Below are positions 42,471-54,429 of a DNA stretch of 64,000 nucleotides, in pieces. The notes under the pieces were generated by a model. It saw only the letters and a program-made list of their open reading frames with translations. It had not been told where the DNA came from and made no database searches. Source of the DNA: Nematopogon swammerdamellus (lineage: Eukaryota > Arthropoda > Insecta > Lepidoptera > Adelidae). The position numbers and the translations under genes are program-made. Each line of letters opens with the position of its first letter. Positions within the stretch are counted from its first letter, which is position 1. The stretch covers positions 21,855,395 through 21,919,394 of the forward strand of contig OX336345.1 in assembly GCA_946902875.1 (NCBI GenBank), written 5' to 3'.

Positions 42471-43372
42471 AAAATGTTATTTAGAAATAAAGCCCATGAT
42501 AAAATTTGAAAAAATTGTTAATAGGAATTCATTCTTTATCCTACTGACGATAAAGTGAACGGAGCGCAGAAAGTTATTGGGAAATTCTCGATCCAAGTCG
42601 GCGAGAACATTTTGAAATTTTGGCAAATTTTGGAAAATCTCAAAAAGTTACAAACCGATTTTGGTAATTTAAATTGCACTTTAAATTGCTCTCCGGCAGA
42701 CGCACATTTTGACATACTATGACCCATCAGCGTACCTCTCATATCTGCAAAACTACAAGCTAATGTCACAATTTCATAAATCGGAGCACTATACTCGAAC
42801 GAAAACATAAACATTTTCAATGTTAAAAATCTTTGTTGAATTGTATGGAATGCTTTATCTTATTTAACATACAGCTTACATTTCCAAGCCTTTTCACTCT
42901 CGGATATTTTGGTTATTTGATTCGGAAATTAATATCCTGTTTCCTTCCCCGAGGCACTCTCGAGACTCCTTGAGCGCGATGACTTCCGGTAACCTTTCCG
43001 AGGCTCATTTCCGGTCGCCACAATCACTCTTCATAATGGCCCTTTCGATATTTTGGCAAATTTACTTCCACTACTCAATAGTCTAGACTCTAGAGCCAGT
43101 GGTGTCCACTCTGGTTTCGCCTTAAGAGCTACTGCCATATTTCTGTCAGGCCCAGCGGGCACCTTTATGTAAGGACAGTACCAATGTATGAAGTTTACCT
43201 ATACATTTTAATGGGATACCTGGCTATTTTGATTTTCAGACAAATTTACAAAATCTGCAAGGAATGTAGCATTTTGTTAGTTCTATAAAAAGTCCACTAG
43301 ATTCTGCAGGGGTTCTTACAACTTTTTACGGTGGAAAGGTTGCGTGCGAGACTTGGCATCTTTTTATATTAC
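42471..43372. other. No recognisable gene
   Basis: No repeat family or domain-bearing ORF seen; unique-looking. Confidence 0.4.
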
Positions 43373-43625
43373 ACTAGCTGTGCCCGCGGCTCCGCCCGCT
43401 CTCATATTTCACTTCACTGCTAACCTCATAAGCCATTTAGCGTGATAGTAAGTAGCCTATAGTTGATGGGAAGAATCAAGCTATCCGTAGAATTTTGTTT
43501 TATTAAAATCGGTTCAGTGGTTCTCGAGTTATAAGCGGACAGACAGACATACACTCAGACACTCAGACACTCAGACACTCAGACACTCAGACAGAAAGCA
43601 GACGTTGGATTTTATTATAGGTAAG
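43373..43625 (+). mobile_element. RTE-like repeat, copy 2
   Basis: Near-identical to 11198-11420. It has about five ACTCAGAC units instead of two. Confidence 0.8.
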
Positions 43626-43692
43626 AAGAATAAGAAAATAAGAAAATAAGAATGCTTTTGGTAGGATTTATCTTTTTACGTTTTCAGAGTTC

Positions 43693-44287
43693 GATATGAG
43701 GGGTATAACTGAAAACTTCTTGTGTCCACTATTTACCGAAAACGAGTTGTGTATGAGGTATATAGAGTGTGGAGCAAACGCAGTTTTGCAACTCACCTTA
43801 CTTTTTATTGACGTTTCTCTGAGGACTTTTCATACTTTTGCACATAACTTGCGTAGATTATTCAGTAGAAAATTCGTAAAGGAACATAAACTCATACACG
43901 TACCGTGTGGGGTCGGTACTTTAAAAGAATAGCGCCACTGCATCTCTCCCCGTGTATGTCGTAAAAGGCGACTAAGTGATATGACTCCCCTCTTATATTA
44001 CTAGGTGGTAGGGTTTAACCCGCCCGGGTTGGTACCACCGCACTGAATGAAAGGTCGGTCGAAACGGCTATGTAAATGGTTTGTGTTTTCCGTCCAGTTC
44101 AGTGTAGCCGGCACGACCGAAGGGAGGGCTGACGTGGCACCAAGTTCACCCGGTGTTATGGGCTGACATCACGGATGTTGTGGGTAATGTAGCCAACCGT
44201 GCCAGTTTCCATAAAAAAAAAAAAATACACAACTCGTTTTCGCTAAATAGTGGACACAACAAGTTTTGCAGTTATACCCCTCATATC
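43693..44287. mobile_element. Inverted repeat with SINE-A' between the arms
   Basis: GATATGAGGGGTATAACTG ... GAAAACGAGTTGTGTA (43693-43753) is mirrored at 44226-44287. The SINE-A' tail abuts the right arm. Confidence 0.75.
43902..44225 (+). mobile_element. SINE-A' full copy
   Basis: ACCGTGTGGGGTCGGTACTT head, SINE-A body, tail ending CAGTTTCCATAAAAAAA. Confidence 0.8.
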
Positions 44288-44495
44288 ATATACCTAAATA
44301 ATGCTAAATCCTAAGCAGAGCCTACATCGCCGCGGGCGGAGTCGCGTGGCAAGAGTGACAGCTGCCAGAATGTCTCCAAAAAATACATCTCTATTAATTG
44401 TCTTTCATGTCAGTCAGCCAGTTAGTCAGTCAGTCAGCGATACTAGGTTTTGCCAGCGGCTTCGCCGGCGTGCAGTTCGTATTAAAAAATTACAA

Positions 44496-44998
44496 ATTTG
44501 AAAAACCCCCGACCCTTAAAAAGTAAAAAATAATTTCCGTTTACTTACTTAGTAAGGGTCCGTTCCGTTTCCGTTTACTTACTTAGTAAAGTAGTCGGGA
44601 GACCGCTAAGTAAATTCCCGCGCAGCTCTGAGTTTTTATATTTTACGTATTTACTTAGCGGTCCCCCGACTACTTTAACTAAGTAAACTGAAATTATTTT
44701 TTACTTTTTAAGGGTCGGGGGTTTTTTTTAATTTGTCATTTAACTTTTACATCAAGCTTTTTAAAAAAAACCCATGAAAATCGGTCCACTTTTTAAGATA
44801 ATTAATTTTTTTATTACTTAATTACTTGATTACAAACGTAGCTAAGAACCATCCTAATTAAAAAAGCTTCCTAATAAAAAAACCTCATCCAAATCGGTCC
44901 ATCCGTTTGGGAGCTACAATGCCACAGACAGACACACACACACACACACACGTCAAACTTATAACACCCCTCCGTTTTTTTTCCGTCGGGGGTTAAAA
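44496..44998. mobile_element. Repeat E copy
   Basis: Bounded by AAAAACCCCCGACCC and CGTCGGGGGTTAAAA, with an inner inverted repeat around GGTCTCCCGACT and (AC)n. Confidence 0.8.
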
Positions 44999-44999
44999 A

Positions 45000-45300
45000 G
45001 AAGAAAGTAATAAGCCGGCTACCGTACCTTTATTTCGTCGTGCGGAGAAACGGTTTGCATGAGAGCCACATCTTAGTGTAACCGGAACTGAATTTATTTA
45101 GCCTATCCTGTCGTCACGTGTAGTCGAATGTGCTTGTTGAATGTGTGCGTGTTGAAGTTTAATTGAATTGGCATGATAGATTTTAGAGTTATTGAGGAAC
45201 ATACATACATACAGAAAATATTTCTTAAAATCGTCAATATTATCATACATAGAGTCTACAATCTCAGTATCTCAAAAAACAAAGTAACTTACTCCATGAC
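45000..45300 (+). mobile_element. Repeat related to 53461-53820
   Basis: GTGCGGAGAAACGGTTTGCA, TGAGAGCCACATCTTAG and TTTATTTAGCCTATCCTG match 53540-53640. Short tail ACATACATACA. Confidence 0.65.
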
Positions 45301-45360
45301 CATCCCCTATAGATTTATATATTTATTTCCACGTTTTTCTTATATTAATTTTAAATAATT

Positions 45361-45600
45361 ACATAAATAAAACCCTTAAATAAAATCTTAAATTAATATA
45401 TAAAAAACGCAGTTTCCACCACCAGCGAGGCCGGGCGGCGGCCGTAGCGGGGCGAGCCCAGGCCACCGATATGGTCGGGTCCCAAGAGCCCCAGAGAGGA
45501 ACCTCCGGACGATGCGTGCAGTGTTGAGCAGGGCTGCCTTCTGGATCTGGCCATTGACCCAACCACTCAGCGAGAGCCACTTAAGGTGGTCGTCGAGGCA
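45361..45600 (-). mobile_element. LINE 3' end (same family as 9641-10190)
   Basis: On the minus strand this matches the unit-3 sequence from CTCTCGCTGAGTGGTTGGGTC through GACACTGCACGCATCGTCCG-like sequence to GGTGGTGGAAACTGCG. Its frame is broken. Confidence 0.7.
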
Positions 45601-46010
45601 ATTAATTAATAATAATTATTATTATTATTAAATAGATTTATCATTATTAGTATTGATTGATATCTCCAAGTGGCTGAGCAGTGAGGTCCGACACCGCCGC
45701 GAGCGGTGCTCCGGGCATAGTTGAAATATAAACCCCGACTAAACAAAGCGTTATGGCGGCGACGGGGCGGGGAGGTGTGGGGGTGGTGGGGTGGTGCGAA
45801 ACGGGCACACTGGAGCGAATGAGCGTTTGCATTACAATTTTAAATGTTTCCGACGTCGGAATATATTCAAATTGTGATAATTTATTCATGGGCACGTATC
45901 CGCGACCACCATTAACGACGGACGATGGACCGCGGCGCGGCGATGGACCCCCGTCCCCGCCCAGCCCTTCGCCTGCCCCTCCCCTCGCCCTGTCTTTCTG
46001 ATGCTGAGAC
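45601..46010. other. CpG-rich unique stretch
   Basis: 45690-46000 is GC-rich with open frames on both strands but no domain. Possibly regulatory. Confidence 0.3.
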
Positions 46011-46013
46011 AAG

Positions 46014-46820
46014 ACCGGCCAAGTGCGAGTCGGACCGGCGCACCGAGGGTTACGTATCACCACGTAATTGGCCGGTTTTGATTATTTTTAACCTCCGACG
46101 CAAAAAGAGGGGTGTTATATATAAGTTTAACGTATGTGTGTGTGTGTGTGTGTGTAGTATATGGGTGCATCTGTCTGTGGCATCGTAGCTCCCAAACGGA
46201 TGGACTGATTTTGATGCGGTTGTTTTTATTAGAAAGCTGGTTTAATCGGGATGGTTTGTAATGAAGTAATCAAGTAATTTGGTAATCAATAAATTAATTA
46301 TCTTGAAAAGTGACAGATATGCACTCGGTTTTTTAATTTAAAAAAAGCTTGAAATAAAAGTTCCGTTTAGTTACTTAAAAGAGTCGGGGGACCGCGAAGT
46401 AAATAAAAATATGAAAACTCAGAGCTGCGCGGGTTTTACTTAGCGGTCCTCCGACGCCTTTAAGTAAGTAAACGGAAATTATTTTTACTTTTTTAAAGGT
46501 TGGGCGTTTTTTTAATCTGTAATTTTACTTTTTTAGTTTTAGAGTTTGCATTATAATCACACCAAGTTTGACACCAAAAAAAAAAACAAATAACATTAAA
46601 AAATACACGATTATTGTATGTGGATCCTACAATTTTTTTTTTACTTTTTTTATTTTGTTTTTTTTTATTCGTTGGCATGTCCGCCATAATAATGACGCAT
46701 ATTGTGTGAAAATTTCAAACGGATACCTATTACGGTTCAATTTAAAGGTAGGACATACGGACGGACGGACAGACGGTGTAGGCTTAGTAATGGGGTCACA
46801 TGTGGATACGGAACCCTAGC
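46014..46820 (+). mobile_element. Repeat D interrupted by repeat E
   Basis: Repeat D starts CCGGCCAAGTGCGAGTCGGA and ends GTGGATACGGAACCCTAGC. Repeat E (46082-46530, CCTCCGACGCAAAAAGAGGG to AGGTTGGGCGTTTTT) sits inside it, a nested insertion. Confidence 0.75.
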
Positions 46821-47570
46821 AATAATACAATTTAATAATTGAGACTGTGTTTATTGATATCGATTAAATGTCGCTCGGTGAGCGAATGTAAATGTTGTTT
46901 AACCAAAGATTTAATATTTAACTTTATAATTATTTCGGTTTATAGAATCTTTATTATTTCAAAGAACGTGTACAAATTCGCTTGCAAAGATTATTAAAAG
47001 TTGATACAAAATCTTAAAATTAAAATAAAAAAAATAAGCATATCGTTTAATTGGTAAAGCAATTAGCTTCAATCAAAACAAAGAATAATCACTAAACAAA
47101 CGGACAGACTAACAGACAGACAAACGCATAGAATTGAAATATTGATAAGATATGTTCACGAAGGTAAATTAAATCTTTATTCATTAAGGAGTATTTTCAT
47201 ACACTTATTTTAAACACATTATCTGATTAAGTCTCTTAGGCCCACTTGCACCAACACGAATTTAACGATATAAACCAGTTTAACTCGTTAAGCTAGTACC
47301 CGTTGACTGTGGGAACCGCGTTTAAATCCATAACTCGCTACTTAACTCTAAATTCGTGTTGGCGTAATTGGGCCTTATTTATTTACAGTTTTTACCTAAT
47401 TGTAATTGTATAAAGTGTAATCTTTTTCATTAAACTTGACACGACCGTGACTCGTATTCTTTATTGTTGTTAATATATAGATATTGTGTATAATGCCCAG
47501 TTGTGTAAAATTTGATAATGAAGGAAACTCGCACGTCAATTGTTATTTACGAATAATTTAGCTAGATCGT
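46821..47570. other. No recognisable gene
   Basis: AT-rich. CACTTGCACCAACACGAATTTA (47232) and its complement TAAATTCGTGTTGGCG (47350) form a 130-bp inverted-repeat element. Confidence 0.45.
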
Positions 47571-47975
47571 CTTAAGACGAGACGGAAGTTAACTTTCTCC
47601 ATACAAAACCGTCTTTCGGCATTTATGTTTTTTACCCCCCTAAACCTTATCCGATTTTTACAATTATTTTTGTGTTGTAATAAGGACAGTCGAATTTACG
47701 TTCCTGTATTTTTATTTTTAGAATATCTAAAGTGATGATTCAATAAAGCTTAATGAACTTCAGGACATCAAAAAAAAATGTTTTTTTTCGGTCGAAATAC
47801 AAATTTTAGCTCCGGTGTTGTAGGTATATTTAATCTAAACAAAAACATGACAGGAACGTAGATTGGACTGTCCTTAAGACAAGAAAAAAAAATCGGGTAA
47901 GGTTTAGGTGGCTAGAAACCATAATGCCGAAAGACGATTTTGTATTGAGAAAGTTAACTTCCGTCTCGTCTTAAG
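47571..47975. mobile_element. MITE with about 50-bp arms
   Basis: CTTAAGACGAGACGGAAGTT at 47571 is mirrored by AACTTCCGTCTCGTCTTAAG ending at 47975. Inner parts (CTAAACCTTA, GGACAGTC) are inverted as well. Confidence 0.85.
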
Positions 47976-48001
47976 GGTGGGATTTAAACGCACACTATTC
48001 T

Positions 48002-48116
48002 CAAATCAAAACAAACGTGCAGTTCGCATAATAAAGTGTTATGGCTTAGTGAAGGGAATCCCCCTTCACTAAGCCATAAAATTTTGTTGTGCAAGCTGCA
48101 CGTTTGTTTTGATTTG
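48002..48116. mobile_element. Short palindromic element
   Basis: CAAATCAAAACAAACGTGCA ... mirrored to 48116. The inner arm is TATGGCTTAGTGAAGGG. It lies 26 bp from the MITE at 47571. Confidence 0.8.
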
Positions 48117-48535
48117 ACTATAGGTACTTATATCCCGCACACACACCCTCACACACCCTCACACACATACACACACACGCGAAAGCAAACCGACTGAGCG
48201 TGCGTGCGTCGAGTTCGGAACGGGAGCACATCGGAAGTGCAGTAGAGTCATCATTGTTATGTTAGGTATGGTATATTGTTTGATTTGGATATGATACATA
48301 ATTTTAGTTTCACAAAATTAATTAATTGAGAAAGTGAATTGTGAAAAATTCCATGTGGTCACCGAAAACGAAAGTGAGAATTTAAAAAAAGTGCCGGCCT
48401 TTTAAATTTGGAAACTTTTCAGTTGCTGGACCGATTGCTTTCAAATGCGATATTGGAGTGACCATGCGGTCACCGAACACGAAGATTTACAGGATGTAGC
48501 CAAACTTGTATGTTTAAAAAAAAATTACCGCTAAC

Positions 48536-51121
48536 CTATTCCTTCAAATATTGTTTGTAAATCTGATCCCAAAATTCGATTTCCTCCTTGTCCGCATGCA
48601 GACCCGGCATGAGATTTTCACCAATGTCTAAATATTCCTCCCGGTCTAGACTGTACGGCGACCACGTGACTCCCAGGCTGTCGTCGGGTGTGGGGTTCCT
48701 GTAACGAAATACATCATCATCAAGACCATTGGTATGATCATCAAGATACTCGTATAACTATGATTTTAATCACACATTTCCTTTACCAGGATGGTTGGCT
48801 GCGTCGAGGGACTAAAGGTGCACGAAACATTCAAATTCACCTCACATCGCGAAACCGCGCTAGATAGAAGGCACCATACCAATTTTCGGACTGTTGAAGC
48901 GCTCTGCGCCTTGCTATTACGACGTCCTAATTCCCCCACCCAGGTTAAAAGTATCTCGGAAACACACTCGCCGACTGACAATTCAAGAAAGAAAACGATA
49001 CATTTTGAGAAGCGATGGGTTCTCAAAATCCCAATGTCAACGACAAAACAGTGTTCGGACGAGTGTTGCGAAGATAGGCTGGAAGCATTGGAAGGCAAGG
49101 AATAACGGATGCAACTTCCTCAGACCAACGTTCGTGATATTATCTGTAGAATAGACTGAGTGACCCCACAAATCGTCTGTTACTGCTGTGACAAGACCAT
49201 AAGTGTTGTTCGGGTCTCCAAAAGACGGACAGCCCGGCTCTGTAGTGAGATCAAAGACGGCAACAGACACTGAGAACTGCCTTCAAAGATGTGGCAACTA
49301 GACATCATTACTAGTAATAAATATATTTACGTGTGAGAATTCCAGATATCTAAATACATTTGGCATTATTCAGATTTCCATGCAATTTTCCTGTCAGTCA
49401 GTTTCCTGGCTGTCAGATATGGTATATATCAGGACATAGGAACGTTGTCAAAGTCTGGTAAAAATGGATACTTTACCCATATTTAGCAAAATTTGTCCAG
49501 ATTGTAGTGGTTTTCAGGATCATCTGGTAGCTAGGGGCCGACTTGTCGTGCGGCAGGTCCGCAAGCGGTACGTCGAACAGGTACATCAGGTCGTCGGCGT
49601 GCGACGTGCTCGTTCCCTCCATCCGGCACGAGCGCTTGCCCGTCCCCAGCATCGAAATGCACATCACATTCCTCTCCGATAGACACGAGAACCGGTACAG
49701 GTACGTCGGCGACCTGCACCTCGTCTTGAAGAACTTTAGGAATCTCATCATGCTGAAATTGAAATATGAGAATGAGTAAAGGTCCACGATCCTCTTCGCG
49801 TTCGCCGAGCTCACCGGCCCTCCGTTGAAGTAGTGCTTCTTTATCTTCCGTCCGATCTCGATTTGTTCCCCCAGCGAACACTTCCATACGAGTTCGTTGG
49901 GCACCGTATATTCAAGGTAGCGATCTATCATCTCGGCTTGCTTCTCAAGATCCACCACGAACATGAGGCCCTCGTGCGCCGTGTAGCCAAGCATTATTTC
50001 CACATCATGCGGTGAGCTCGCCGACTCGGCCGTGTAGAATCGCTCGTTTCCGCCAAAGTCTTTCTCCTCGACGACGTTCCAGTATAAAGTGTGGGTGACT
50101 TCGCTTTCCTCTTTTAAGGTTGTCGGAACGTTACACCCGATGAACAGTGCGCTGGGAATTGCTCGTAGGAACTCTAGCAGCTCGGTCGGGTCTTGCGTCG
50201 CAAATCCGAGCAGCTTGCCGAGCTCGATCGCCTTCTCGAGCGGCTGGTGGCCGTTGGCCCAGCTCGAGTAGCTCGATCCACTCTGGACGATCGCCCGGCG
50301 GAAGAGTCCTTTAGACATAGGAGATTCGAGCTGAAACGCGACGGATGCTCCGCCGGCGCTCTCTCCGAATATCGTCACGTTGTCTGGATCTCCGCCGAAC
50401 TGTTTTATGTTTTGTTGAACCCACCGAAGGGCCGCCACCTGGTCCTTCATGCCGGCGTTGCCGGGGACTTCCTCCGTGTTCAGGCTCAGGAATCCGAGGG
50501 CTCCGAGGCGGTAGTTGAAGGTGACGAGAAGGACGCCGCGCTGCAGGAGGAAGTCTGGTCCGTATAGGGAGCTATCGCCGGAGCCGCACATGAATCCGCC
50601 GCCGTGGATCCAGAACATGACGGGGAGCAGCGACTTGGGAGACAGGTCCGGCGAGTATACGTTAAGGTAGAGACAGTCCTCGCTTCCTTCAATCGCTTGA
50701 TTCGTGAAAAAATCATATTGCGGACAGGAGGGGCCGTGCTTCTTGGCATCTCGTACGCCGATCCACGAATGGGGACGAACTGGTGCCTAAGGCAAACGTT
50801 ATTATATTATTATTACCCGACTACGGCGAAGCAAAAAGGAGGGTTATGTGTTTGACTGGTATGTATGTATGTAATATATTATTATTTTTATATTGGCTAA
50901 CACACAATACCCTATTTATCTAATAAAAAATCCAAAGTAGATATAAGAAACAAATTATGTAAACATATTGTAATGTAAAAAGTAGTGACCTTAAATCTGA
51001 GCTCGCCGACGGGTGGTGCCGCGTAGGGGACGCCCTTGAAGCTGTAGTACTCGCCATCGCCGGTCACCAGCTCCAGGAGTTCTCCCTCCAGCGCGCCCTG
51101 CTCTACTCTCACCCGCGCCAT
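48536..51121 (-). CDS. Carboxylesterase (alpha/beta-hydrolase), paralog 1
   Basis: Three exons: 50990-51121, 49477-50786, 48536-48698, joined at GT-AG introns (203 and 778 bp). The product is 534 residues, the usual size for insect cytosolic carboxylesterases. I start at ATG 51119-51121 (MARVRVEQGALEGE); an upstream in-frame TTG is not used. There is no signal peptide, so it is probably intracellular. Type-B esterase hallmarks are all present: EDCLYLNVY near residue 80, oxyanion hole HGGG at 105-108, nucleophile Ser187 in GESAG, Glu316 in GYTAHEG, and His440 in SHADD. It should hydrolyse carboxylic esters such as xenobiotics, odorants or lipids; the substrate cannot be told. The exon 2 donor is GTAAAG, weaker than GTAAGT in paralog 2. 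Intron 2 contains repeat F. No frame breaks. The nearest lepidopteran relatives would be CXE/alpha-esterase-type enzymes; a juvenile hormone esterase is less likely because the usual GQSAG is GESAG here. Confidence 0.92.
48785..49265 (-). mobile_element. Repeat F inside intron 2 of esterase 1
   Basis: CCAGGATGGTTGGCTGCGTC, CGCGAAACCGCGCTAGATAG, CCACCCAGGTTAAAAGTATC and GCGATGGGTTCTCAAAATCC align with both halves of 37185-38010. It is the intact empty-site version. Confidence 0.7.
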
Positions 51122-51155
51122 CTTCAATCTGGCGTATTTACTATAATTGCTATAC
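51122..51155 (-). promoter_or_regulatory. Conserved leader of esterase 1
   Basis: About 33 bp before the ATG (AATTATAGTAAAT ... CCAGATTGAAG) are shared with paralog 2 (62157-62190); further upstream the two diverge. No TATA box or initiator can be assigned with confidence. Confidence 0.45.
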
Positions 51156-51578
51156 GTAATAGAAATAATGTGTGGGCTTGCAGAGCAGTAAATTCTGAAC
51201 TTTTTTACTATACTTGACGATTTCCTAAATAAATTAGAAAGGTTAAATCAGTCAGAAACCCTTTTCATAATATTTACAACAAACTGATGTCTATTTTTTT
51301 TTATTTCTTCTGTACATAGGTACGCTTTAGTTATTTATTATTCGTGTACTCGTATTTCTTAAATTCCATGATTTAAAAAATCTCGTAACCAGGCTTGACA
51401 AAAACTGTTCAGCGTAGGTGGTGCGAGAAAGGGAAAGCACTGGAATGGCACTCCGTTTCGACATAAATAAAGGCGTCAGGTGCTGAGATGACAGGCGGTG
51501 GTTGTAGCAAGTTTCTGTGAAAAACCGTGTCAGGTTGCAGTAAAATAAATCCGAAACAAATAACTCAGCACAAACAAA
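51156..51578. other. Upstream flank of esterase 1
   Basis: Unique AT-rich sequence. 51420-51540 (GGCACTCC ... AAACCGTGTCAGG) is a very diverged SINE-A tail. Confidence 0.4.
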
Positions 51579-51927
51579 TCATCCAGTGGTTACAACAGCG
51601 TATAAACAGCTGGTGGTCTTAGATTGGATTCTTGATCTCAGGGTTCGAGGTTCGAATCCGGTCGACACGAAACCAATGAGTATTTTTCTGATGGAAACAT
51701 TTACGCGCATACCTAAACCTGCTGCTTCACCGTTCGGAACCGGTGTAAAACTGTAGGTACCTTCCCTTGCCCCTTACTAGGTGGTAGGCTCAAATTATAG
51801 ACGACGAGGTTGGTCCGTACTAGAATGTAAGATGGCCGCATAGCAGCTTAGGCTGGTTCTCCTCTAGTCCAGTATAGCCAGCAATCCAGCCGCAATGGTA
51901 TCTACCTTCTCGGAGGATATTTTTTTT
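51579..51927 (+). mobile_element. SINE-B with tRNA-like head
   Basis: Head contains ATCCAGTGGTTAC and a good B-box GAGGTTCGAATCCGGTCG at 51645-51662. The body joins at GTGTAAAACTGTAGGTACC. The 3' half ends early at CTTCTCGGAGGAT. Confidence 0.8.
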
Positions 51928-52199
51928 TATGGATACGCGAGACACTTGGCGCCGTCAGCATGGATTGTTGAGCCGACGACGCCCAAAAGCATTCGGTTTA
52001 GAACGGGGGCTGCGAATTCCGTTCCGGCGTGACAGATGCCTTTTTATTACGCTTCTGGTTTCAATATTGGCTGGTATGAGCATGAGGCTCACCTGTTTAG
52101 TTTCTGTACGAAATGAGGGTCCGCGAACGGGCAAAAGACAACCGCTCTCCTCGGTGCGCCGCACACAACTACTCAACTCGCTTGGAGCAGCAAAATTAT

Positions 52200-52990
52200 A
52201 AACATTTTATCGTTTGCGATAAAAATATAAAAATAAATTGTTTATAAAACCCGACTATGAAAAACCAAGAAAACGAGGCATGGTTTGTAATGATCGCTAG
52301 TTGGCAATCAAATTTCCCGCCTACATTTTACTGCTTACCAGTGGCGGCTCTGGCCAATGAATTTTAGTGAGGCACCACCTACATAATAGCATTTTATTAA
52401 TGTTGCATTGCAGTTTTCATTTCGAGGACAGGACATGCCCAAAGTATTGCAATAAATAAACATTCATGTTGATTATTTTTTTCTTTACCTTCAAGATAAT
52501 TAAGTGAGGCGGCGTGAGGCGGCGCCTCTCTTGTTTCACCTGGGGAACCGCCACTGCTGCTTACCCTCCCTTTCCTCTCCAATCTTCGCACCAGAAGATA
52601 AAACTATGAGTCGAAAAAAGTTCGTTGCTGAGGCTCCACGTTAAGAGCTTGGCAGCTATTATTTTCCTGAAGAAAAGTGTCGCAAAAGCGAATGTGCCAC
52701 GCACGGGCGTCAAGAATCACGTCAAGTGTTCAATCGAGTAAAGAAAAAACGAGAGTCGAGAAAAAAAAAACTCACCCCACACTGACAGACACATACATAC
52801 ACATACTTACTCTCAAAACCTAACACATATACTCACACACAAGACCTAATCCCCTCTCACAAACACACACCACTGACACCCTCATGTATCCACCCATACT
52901 AACAAGTTTTATTAGTTTTATTACAATATATTACTAGAACATGCCCGACCAAAAACTACGTTACCCGCATACCTAAAATATTACCGCTAA
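52200..52990. other. No recognisable gene
   Basis: 52320-52400 (TACCAGTGGCGGCTCTGGCC) and 52500-52560 (AACCGCCACTGCTG) are inverted ends of a repeat of about 240 bp, probably a MITE. 52775-52870 is CA-rich. No gene. Confidence 0.5.
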
Positions 52991-52992
52991 CT

Positions 52993-53290
52993 ACCTACTG
53001 TAAGCTGTCCTCTACGGCACAGTCTACCCAGACTAGTGTAGAGGACAGAGACCAATAATTTTGTGTACTTTATTAGTTCAATAAACGTTTCTGATTCTGA
53101 GTGCAAACCAAAGGACTCGTCTCGGTGTAACCTCCACGTCCCGGCCTGGACACCACAGCTGCGTGGGCACCGCCGATCGAGGAGTTCGAGCGCTCACCAG
53201 ACTCCACAACACAGCAGGTTATAAGGGGTCCACGGCCCTCTTGCCCACACTCACACAACCAGCCAGGAACAGGCGTCCCTTCCTTTACCT
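52993..53290 (+). mobile_element. Possible LTR-retroelement remnant
   Basis: CTGTCCTCTAC and GTAGAGGACAG (53007-53048) form a hairpin. It is followed by TTCAATAAACGTTTCTGATTC and then GC-rich sequence, like the R region and end of an insect LTR. No partner LTR or pol found. Confidence 0.35.
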
Positions 53291-53460
53291 ACCAAGGCAA
53301 GTTGAATTTAAACAGCAGTATCAAATGTTCTAGTCGGGCTCTCTGTTCATTTTAATTCGTTTAAATGCCCGACTACAGCATTTTATACGGCTGTTTGCGT
53401 TGTTTTCTTCGTTTTTCATCGTCCGTTTTAACTGTAACTGCAGTAAATTACATTATGTTC

Positions 53461-53820
53461 TATTAGCTTTTGCCCGCGGCTACGCTCGCGTGAAATTCGT
53501 ATTTGAAAAGAAGAAAACAAGTGAGTAAGCCCGCTATACCGTACCTTTATTTCGGCGTGCAAAACAATTCGGTTTGTATGAGAGCCACATCTTAGCGTAA
53601 GCGGAACTGAATTTTATTTAGCCTATCCTGTGCCCCGTGTAGTTCAATGTGCTTGTAGTAAGTTTCATGGAATTCGGATGTTCAGTTTAAGAGTTATGGA
53701 GGAACATACATACATACACACAAAAAAGATTTCTAAAAAAGGTTAATTTTAGTTTTTGTATCATACATAGAGTCTACAAACGCAATATTTCATAAAACAA
53801 AGTAACTTACTCCATTTATT
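53461..53820 (+). mobile_element. RTE-like repeat (TTTTGCCCGCGGCTACGC family)
   Basis: TTAGCTTTTGCCCGCGGCTA, then CACATCTTAGCGTAAGCGG and TTTAAGAGTTATGGAGGAAC with an ACATACATAC tail. Confidence 0.65.
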
Positions 53821-54015
53821 ATTACAGATAAATATACAAATTTATTATTAGTATTGATTGAGTGTTGATGATTGATTGATGATAGCTATTTTTTAAACCT
53901 TCGTTTCAAGCTCTATTCAATGATACCACACTCAATGGTTTTGGAGAAATATTATTCTTACAGTTAGACAATATGGCTACTGGCGGGCGCCATTTTAAAT
54001 TCTCTTTATAATATG

Positions 54016-54065
54016 CAAAGAGTTTGTATTACGTCGCAGCGCAGCGACGTAATACAAACTCTTTG
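54016..54065. repeat. Perfect short palindrome (CAAAGAGTTTGTATTACG)
   Basis: CAAAGAGTTTGTATTACGTC mirrors to 54065 around GCAGCGCAGC. A deleted relative lies at 58880-58920, near esterase 2. Confidence 0.8.
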
Positions 54066-54429
54066 ATAATATGGTACCCAGCGTTACCACTTTCATTGAG
54101 ACCAACCAAATGACATCAGACTCACACACACATACATACATAAATTCAGACACTTTACCCTCCATTTGGCTTCGCTGTAGTCGGGTAAATGCACAGAGAA
54201 TTTTTCCAATACAGTAATGTTAAGTATTCTGTGCTAATATTAATACTTAAAGGAAAATTAGCTTATACAAGGTAGGACCATGACGCAGACGATTTCTCAT
54301 GAAGGACAGTAAGTTCTAACACGAATTGTGGAAATTATCCGCTCGGTTTATATCTCTCTCAGTTGGCTACATAATACGTAGACTGTGTAGTTTTGTTCTT
54401 GTAATTTAGTTTCACGTCTATACTATATA

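Noticed and set aside
49531..50855. Long plus-strand and alternate-frame ORFs over the esterase exon (for example 50193-50567)
   Set aside because: They are antisense or shifted frames of a GC-rich coding exon. The minus frame carries the full esterase motif set and matches its paralog.
51125..51127. Upstream TTG as start of esterase 1
   Set aside because: It adds only two residues. The ATG at 51119-51121 matches the start of the paralog, and animals rarely start at TTG.
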